The notes under the pieces are model-generated. The model did no database searches. It saw only the letters and a program-made list of their open reading frames with translations, and was not told the origin of the DNA. From the NCBI GenBank assembly GCA_037447655.1, contig JBBHKE010000616.1:1-20795 (forward strand): a stretch of 20,795 bases of DNA. The letters are read 5' to 3'. Source of the stretch: Zygnema cylindricum (lineage: Eukaryota; Streptophyta; Zygnematophyceae; Zygnematales; Zygnemataceae). The position numbers were made by a program, and so were the translations under genes. Below, in pieces: positions 18,583 through 20,795 of this stretch (its first letter is position 1; every line of letters begins with the position of its first letter).

Positions 18583-19281
18583 GGGGGGGGGGGAGGGCGA
18601 GAGCGGGAGAGAGAGAGGGAGGGAGAGAGGGAGGAAGGAAGGGAGAGGTGGAGAAGAGGGAGGGGGGAAGGTGAGGGGGAGGGGAGGGGAGGGGAGGGGG
18701 ACGGGGAGAAGAGGGGAGGGGAGGGGAGGGGAGGGGAGGGGGACGGGGAGAAAAGGGGAGGGGAGGGGGAGGGGAGGGGGAGGGGGGAGGGCGAGAGCGG
18801 GAGAGAGAGAGGGAGGGAGAGAGGGAGGAAGGAAGGGAGAGGTGGAGAAAATGCGAGTTGAGTCAGAAATCAGTTCAAAAAATTAAACAAAACATGGAGT
18901 GAAAATTCTCACAGCTCCAGCTGTATCTCCCTCTGGAGGCCACGTGTTTGCACCCAAAGCTGTCCTTTTCGCTCCCAATCCATTTGTACTTTCCCCAGAC
19001 ACGTGTGACGTGACAGGCCTCCGTTCCACAACACCACCTGTTCCTTGTTTGCAAACTGTACGGCTAAAGACCGGCCTGCTATTGGCTAAGCAGCAGTTTT
19101 CTGCAGTATTTGACAAAAAAACAGATAATCGGAAACTAGAAAAAAAAAAAGGGCTCCTTTCAACACCTTTTACGAACATAAGTTGACTTTGGAGACTCTT
19201 CTCTGATGAAGTACAAGGTACAGTTTGCTTGTGGTAGAACCGTACGGATGCATCCACGTGGCAACATGGTAGAGTAGTCAT
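10286..19281 (-). CDS. ABC-F ATPase gene, nine visible exons, 3' end missing
   Basis: Joined in order (19281-18913, 16304-16090, 15550-15353, 14638-14461, 13394-13296, 12775-12538, 11601-11435, 10903-10727, 10376-10286) the exons give 577 codons plus one base, with every splice phase satisfied and all introns GT-AG. The product has an N-terminal extension, NBD1 complete (Walker A 157-165, FSGGWQ 280-285, Walker B 303-310, H339), a tRNA-facing linker (354-433) and NBD2 up to the residues before its signature. There are no membrane segments. It resembles bacterial and algal ABC-F translation factors more than plant ABCF5. It is probably a plastid-ribosome factor. Some 120-150 residues with the NBD2 signature, Walker B and H-loop are absent from the window. 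Confidence 0.85.
10656..10692. repeat. AT/AC microsatellite in ABC-F intron 8
   Basis: (AT)n followed by ACACACAC. An inverse arrangement, CACACACATATATATA, stands at 10204-10226 on the far side of exon 9, so the exon is flanked by inverted microsatellites that could pair in the transcript. Confidence 0.7.
10727..10903 (-). CDS. ABC-F gene, exon 8 (NBD2 Walker A and Q-loop)
   Basis: Acceptor AAACAG| (AG at 10905-10904) and donor TGCAG|GTATAA bound 59 codons in phase 0, residues 489-547. The second Walker A motif GPNGCGKST (492-500) is intact. The Q-loop is GVFTQDLAQ (Q529), followed by [13 protein letters not shown]. Exon 7 ends LETGMRL and this exon begins MILGPNG, the usual uninterrupted strand-loop of an ABC-F NBD2, which confirms the join. 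With exon 2 it shows the two-NBD, membrane-free design of ABC-F ATPases, which act on the ribosomal E site rather than as transporters. Confidence 0.9.
10904..11434 (-). other. ABC-F intron 7 with donor-edge repeat array
   Basis: A 531-bp intron from CTG|GTAGGA to CAG|ATGATT. The 175 bases next to the donor (about 11260-11435) consist of units of about 30-36 bp on the minus strand. Each unit is of the type TTTGGTACTTATAACCATCA, varying in the AACCATCA/AACAATCA part. The genuine donor edge, TGGTAGGAAGCAAAACCATC, has the form of one unit. Several units keep TTGGTACTT, a possible GT donor. The remainder is A-rich on the + strand. Confidence 0.65.
11435..11601 (-). CDS. ABC-F gene, exon 7 (inter-domain end, NBD2 start)
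   Basis: Acceptor TTATGTGCAG| (AG at 11603-11602) is followed by two bases completing Val433 and 55 codons, residues 434-488, to CTG|GTAGGA. It encodes [20 protein letters not shown], then [20 protein letters not shown] and [13 protein letters not shown]. This is the start of NBD2: a beta strand, the A-loop region with Trp in VIGWEG, and the strand before Walker A. The phase-1 acceptor fits the phase-1 donor of exon 6. CT-rich intron sequence (11650-11815 on the + strand) begins shortly upstream. Confidence 0.85.
11602..12537 (-). other. ABC-F intron 6 with donor-edge repeat array
   Basis: A 936-bp intron. The half next to exon 6 (about 11980-12530) is a tandem array of units of about 155 bp, each containing a copy of the last 26 or so exon bases plus the donor. 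Copies are near 12381-12411, 12228-12258, 12068-12096 and 11984-12012; the genuine edge is 12534-12564. The interior of the units is TTTATTTCATTC-rich. The other half holds CCTTCCTCCCTCTCTC-type simple repeats at 11655-11815. Confidence 0.75.
11655..11815. repeat. CT-rich simple repeat
   Basis: CCCTTCCTCCCTCTCT is repeated about four times from 11690, degrading into (CT)n. Open frames across it on both strands are low-complexity artefacts. It lies in ABC-F intron 6. Confidence 0.9.
12538..12775 (-). CDS. ABC-F gene, exon 6 (inter-domain linker)
   Basis: From TCGATAG| (AG at 12777-12776) 79 codons and one base run to AAAAG|GTATGA, residues 354-432. It opens [20 protein letters not shown], the Y-x-G-N-Y motif that ends NBD1 in ABC-F proteins. 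It continues with a charged two-helix linker including [20 protein letters not shown] and [19 protein letters not shown]. The [12 protein letters not shown]-type signature is that of the bacterial/algal P-site-tRNA interaction linker; land-plant ABCF5-type proteins, as I recall them, differ here. The exon ends SMPTGLPEK, the part copied repeatedly in intron 6. Confidence 0.9.
12776..13295 (-). other. ABC-F intron 5
   Basis: A 520-bp intron, donor GAG|GTCAGT. A 36-bp segment at 13267-13302 spanning the donor is repeated once at 13219-13254 with about eight differences (period 48). A run of about 20 A on the + strand lies near 12893-12913. Confidence 0.6.
13296..13394 (-). CDS. ABC-F gene, exon 5 (NBD1 H-loop)
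   Basis: Thirty-three codons in phase 0, residues 321-353, between GGAATACAG| and GCTGAG|GTCAGT. The sequence [20 protein letters not shown] carries the switch histidine H339 of NBD1 and continues [12 protein letters not shown]. It joins seamlessly to the Walker B exon (LDSKAK|AWLAEYL) and to exon 6 (DRIAE|IRNGQL), both standard ABC-F sequences. Confidence 0.9.
13395..14460 (-). other. ABC-F intron 4
   Basis: A 1066-bp intron. Next to the donor it is a long degenerate array of CCCAATTTCC-like units (about 14150-14455 on the + strand). Within it, CTCACCTTTGCTTTG at 14369-14383 exactly repeats the genuine exon 4 edge at 14457-14471, including the GT. The rest (13400-14150) is ordinary AT-rich intron with no second gene seen. 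Confidence 0.7.
14461..14638 (-). CDS. ABC-F gene, exon 4 (NBD1 signature and Walker B)
   Basis: The exon starts after TTGCTTCAG (one base completes Gly261) and ends AAAG|GTGAGA in phase 0, residues 262-320. It holds [16 protein letters not shown], the ABC signature [16 protein letters not shown] (280-295; F/LSGGWxMR is typical of ABC-F NBD1) and Walker B with [13 protein letters not shown] (catalytic E310). About eight extra residues (GQMDRSGR) separate the signature helix from Walker B, where most family members have a shorter loop. Confidence 0.92.
14639..15352 (-). other. ABC-F intron 3 with donor-edge repeat array
   Basis: A 714-bp intron. From about 14735 to the donor at 15352 it consists of units of 112-160 bp, each carrying a copy of the exon 3 end and donor (near 14801-14840, 14941-14980, 15068-15105 and 15181-15222). 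Between them a shared filler of the type TTCTTTCACTCTAACAGC and AACCTAATC recurs. Confidence 0.8.
15353..15550 (-). CDS. ABC-F gene, exon 3 (NBD1 arm/helical region)
   Basis: One base completes Thr195, then 65 codons and two bases run to GCCGG|GTAAGA, residues 196-260. It encodes [20 protein letters not shown] followed by a long charged helix, with [20 protein letters not shown] and [13 protein letters not shown]. In ABC-F proteins the coiled arm between the Q-loop and the signature has this S-G-S-x-x-T-V-W-D-E-x-x-S/R beginning. Splice phases (2 and 2) match both neighbours. Both ends of this exon are duplicated in the adjoining introns. Confidence 0.9.
15551..16089 (-). other. ABC-F intron 2 with acceptor-edge duplication
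   Basis: A 539-bp intron with donor AAC|GTGAGA and acceptor ACAG|AGCTG. A segment of about 120 bp spanning the acceptor (15499-15619) is repeated directly at 15620-15770. The rest is AT-rich with no further feature. Confidence 0.75.
16090..16304 (-). CDS. ABC-F gene, exon 2 (NBD1 Walker A and Q-loop)
   Basis: Acceptor TTTTTCCAG| (AG at 16306-16305) opens phase 0 at [20 protein letters not shown]. Walker [10 protein letters not shown] is at residues 157-165 and the Q-loop GYLEQ at 190-194. The exon closes at CAAAC|GTGAGA in phase 2, matched by exon 3. [10 protein letters not shown] is the first beta strand of NBD1, so anything upstream is an N-terminal extension. ABC-F ATPases bind the ribosome next to the E site and influence peptidyl-tRNA and stalled ribosomes. 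With the N-terminal extension and the algal-type linker, a plastid ribosome is the likely target, which is inference. Confidence 0.92.
16305..17030 (-). repeat. Acceptor-edge repeat array in ABC-F intron 1
   Basis: Upstream of the exon 2 acceptor, about six diverged units of 95-160 bp follow in tandem. On the + strand the anchor (C)CATTACAAACACC recurs near 16394, 16514 and 16873 and in worn form near 16620 and 16714; the genuine edge is 16291-16306. A second anchor, AATTTCCTG followed by AGTTTT and AAATAAACTCC, recurs with the same spacing. The unit near 16873 still encodes [10 protein letters not shown] behind an AG. Confidence 0.8.
17031..18480 (-). other. Remaining ABC-F intron 1, no gene seen
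   Basis: Apart from a small repeat of CATTATTCAA-type words at 17300-17360 and a worn family-2 element, this AT-rich sequence shows no exon-like frame with good splice sites. Confidence 0.45.
17760..17950. mobile_element. Short TIR element, family 2 (worn copy 3)
   Basis: GTTGTTGACACTATTTTGTG, then GATTTTTGGCCCAAAA, then a right end of the type AACACTAATAGTGATGGGCG correspond in order to copy 1 at 2590-2675. The left end is not recognisable, so the start is approximate. Confidence 0.45.
18485..18855. repeat. G-rich tract with an uninterrupted G31 run
   Basis: Almost pure purine on the + strand, including 31 consecutive G at 18551-18581 and many GGGGAGGGG units. A 62-bp segment at 18594-18655 is repeated exactly at 18788-18849, 194 bp apart. 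The run would form G-quadruplexes on the + strand. It lies in ABC-F intron 1, where the transcript would be C/T-rich. A sequencing or assembly artefact in the homopolymer cannot be excluded. Confidence 0.9.
18913..19281 (-). CDS. ABC-F gene, exon 1 (probable N-terminal extension)
   Basis: An ATG at 19281 (context TTACCATGA) opens 123 codons to GGAGCT|GTGAGA, phase 0, matching the phase-0 acceptor of exon 2: ...GDTAGA|VFVMEGV. That is a sensible linker-to-strand join for an ABC-F NBD1. The N-terminus is poor in acidic residues for the first stretch, with [10 protein letters not shown] and [13 protein letters not shown], compatible with an organelle presequence, though not a clear-cut transit peptide. 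The GC content is above that of the flanks. A TATATATAAAG box lies 82 bases upstream. Caveats: the intron would be 2.6 kb, and homology cannot be judged by eye, so another first exon is possible. Confidence 0.52.
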
Positions 19282-19363
19282 GGTAATAAATGCTTATTCT
19301 CTGTTCTCTCGTTCTAAGCTTTGAGTTTTTAAACGAAAACTTGAGTCTATTTTTTCCTCTTAC

Positions 19364-19373
19364 TTTATATATA
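19364..19373 (-). promoter_or_regulatory. TATA box candidate of the ABC-F gene
   Basis: Read on the minus strand the sequence is TATATATAAAG, 82 bases before the ATG at 19281. A start site 30 bases downstream would leave a 5' UTR of about 50 bases. Supported by position and consensus only. Confidence 0.5.
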
Positions 19374-19505
19374 CATTCATCTTTGAAAGTTTTGAATGAG
19401 TTGTAAACCCTAACTTGCGTGACATATGACATCGCCCGTTTCGCAGCGCATTTCCGTACGGATATGTGTACTTTCTATGTACGCGACATGCGTCACCAGT
19501 CACGA

Positions 19506-19511
19506 CACGTG
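19506..19511. promoter_or_regulatory. G-box CACGTG upstream of the ABC-F gene
   Basis: A palindromic CACGTG lies about 130 bases upstream of the TATA candidate. Three more CACGTG hexamers lie downstream within the proposed exon 1 (18941-18946, 19000-19005, 19255-19260). G-boxes bind bZIP/bHLH factors and are common in light-regulated plant promoters; a role here is inference. Confidence 0.4.
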
Positions 19512-19550
19512 AACAATTGTACTTGCTGAGGTGAACTGTACTACAGTAAT

Positions 19551-19771
19551 ACACCGTGTATCGCTATTAGTGTTAATAATTTTTTCGCCCGCTTAAAACA
19601 CCTTTTCTCCGTACACACTTGTAAGATTTGCATTTTGAGACCGCCAAACAGAAGCTGAAAATCTTAACTTTCAATCGCCACCGTCAGATCCAGAATACGA
19701 CAAATGTGTACGGAGAAAAAATGTGTTAAGTGGCCAAAAAAACATTAACACTAATAGCGATTAGCGGTGTA
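19551..19771. mobile_element. Foldback MITE, family 1 (copy c)
   Basis: The left arm ACACCGTGTATCGCTATTAG, then CGCTTAAAACACCTTTTCTC and CGTACACACTTGT, is mirrored by the right arm ACAAATGTGTACGGAGAAAA, then GTGTTAAGTGGC and CTAATAGCGATTAGCGGTGT. The centre is GAGACCGCCAAACAGAAGC and CAATCGCCACCGTCAGATCC. It is about 220 bp with arms of about 70 bp or more and no coding capacity. It lies just upstream of the ABC-F promoter. Confidence 0.82.
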
Positions 19772-19773
19772 CA

Positions 19774-19995
19774 GTACACCGCGAATCGTTATTAGCGTCA
19801 AGGTTTTTTTCGCCACTTAAAACATCTTTTCTCCGTTCACACTTGTCCGATTTTCGAATTGAGACCGCCAATCGGAAGCTGAGAATACTAGCTTTCAATC
19901 GCGACCGTCAGATCCAAAATAAGACAAATGTGTACGGAGAAAAAATGTTTTAAGTGGCGAAAAAGCCTTGTCGCTAATAATGATTCGCGGTGTAC
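19774..19995. mobile_element. Foldback MITE, family 1 (copy d)
   Basis: It directly follows copy c. It starts GTACACCGCGAATCGTTATT and ends with the inverse AATGATTCGCGGTGTAC. Inner arms ACTTAAAACATCTTTTCTCC and GGAGAAAAAATGTTTTAAGT pair almost perfectly. The junction with copy c is the palindrome GCGGTGTACAGTACACCGC (19764-19782). Confidence 0.85.
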
Positions 19996-20048
19996 GTACA
20001 GCGCGCCAGAAAACAGGCCGAAGATTTTGAAATTCCTTCCTTTGATAC

Positions 20049-20300
20049 TACACCGTGAATCGTTATTAGCCTGCGTACGCTATATCGGCACCCCAAAATT
20101 TGGAGATTGATACCTTAAATATAATAAATTACACTATTTAAGGACGTGAACCATATTCTGCCACGTCGCCTGGCACTAAATTGGAATGAATGATGCTAAT
20201 TTTTTCTTTACACTAATAATTTTTATACGCTAAAAACGATTCGCGGTGTACAGTACACCGCCAATCGCTATTAGCGTAGAAGTTTCTTTAGCGTTCATGA
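20049..20300. repeat. Solitary family-1 MITE ends
   Basis: CACCGTGAATCGTTATTAGC at about 20051-20070 is a lone left end. At 20243-20261 two ends meet again as GCGGTGTACAGTACACCGC with flanking GATTCGCGG / CCGCCAATCGCTATTAGCGT and no element body on either side. These look like excision or recombination remnants. Confidence 0.55.
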
Positions 20301-20795
20301 AAAATTACCATGGTTTACGCTAATTAAGAATTTGAAAATTTTGAAAAAAAACATACATTCTAATTGTTTACTAATTCTAATTTGGGTCTTTGAAAAAAAT
20401 AAATGTCGGTCGCAAACATGCTTACACTAATATAGGTATTTGTACAAAATCTGACAAATCGTACAGATATCGTACGTTCACACGGTCGAAATGTGGTTGC
20501 TAAACGAATATGTGAGAACGTGATATTTTACAACCCGATATATCCCCTTTTTAGAGCGTACGTTCTCATGCGTCCACGGTTACTAAAACTCATTAATTAT
20601 ACCTTTTCACTTAAAAAGGTACAAATTTGTACTGTTTGACACTATCCGTACACCACACAAATTAAATGATGACGTACTTCAGTTTTGTACGGCACTAAAA
20701 AATAAACCCTAAATAGAGTAAAGAAAAAAATAGAATGAACTACGCTAATGGAGAATAAAAAAAAGAAAAAGCGGGACGGAATTAGCGTACACAAC
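20300..20795. other. Gene-free AT-rich end of the window
   Basis: No convincing exon, RNA gene or complete element. ATTAGCG and GTACGG words typical of the MITEs continue. Confidence 0.4.

Noticed and set aside
18671-18886. Gly/Arg-rich open frame
   Set aside because: Pure product of the GGGGAGGGG tract.

Overview
The window is nuclear DNA from a eukaryote, most likely a photosynthetic one of the green lineage (a streptophyte alga or an early land plant is my best guess; no species can be named). It is AT-rich, its genes are split by GT-AG introns, and it carries decayed retroelements, foldback elements, microsatellites and one 10-N assembly gap. Two genes look plastid-directed: a small protein with a serine-rich transit-peptide-like start, and an ABC-F ATPase of bacterial/algal type.

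Layout. 1-3.2 kb (+ strand): a possible terminal exon at 385-485, then a candidate three-exon basic-protein gene (864-3207) whose first intron holds the 5'-truncated antisense tail of a non-LTR-like retroelement (about 1060-2290) and a short inverted-repeat element. 3.8-5.55 kb (- strand): a clean three-exon gene for a 187-residue, probably plastid-targeted protein with a Cys-rich motif and a conserved-looking C-terminus, convergent with the candidate gene. 5.75-5.94 kb: a second short inverted-repeat element. 6.4-8.8 kb (- strand): a longer, badly frameshifted copy of the same retroelement family, including its reverse transcriptase. 9.6-10.1 kb: a pair of foldback MITEs. 10.18 kb: the N gap. 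10.29-19.28 kb (- strand): nine phase-compatible exons of an ABC-F protein, complete through NBD1, the linker and the start of NBD2. The exons for the NBD2 signature, Walker B and H-loop are not in the window. 19.3-20.8 kb: a TATA-box promoter candidate, a second tandem MITE pair and gene-free AT-rich DNA.

The most striking observation is that seven of the eight visible introns of the ABC-F gene contain tandem, diverged copies of their own exon-intron boundary, either the donor edge or the acceptor edge. Each copy is a short piece of exon end plus adjoining intron, and several still carry an intact GT or AG. The introns thus appear to have grown by repeated local duplication anchored at splice junctions, leaving rows of decoy splice sites. 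The neighbouring three-exon gene shows no obvious trace of this.
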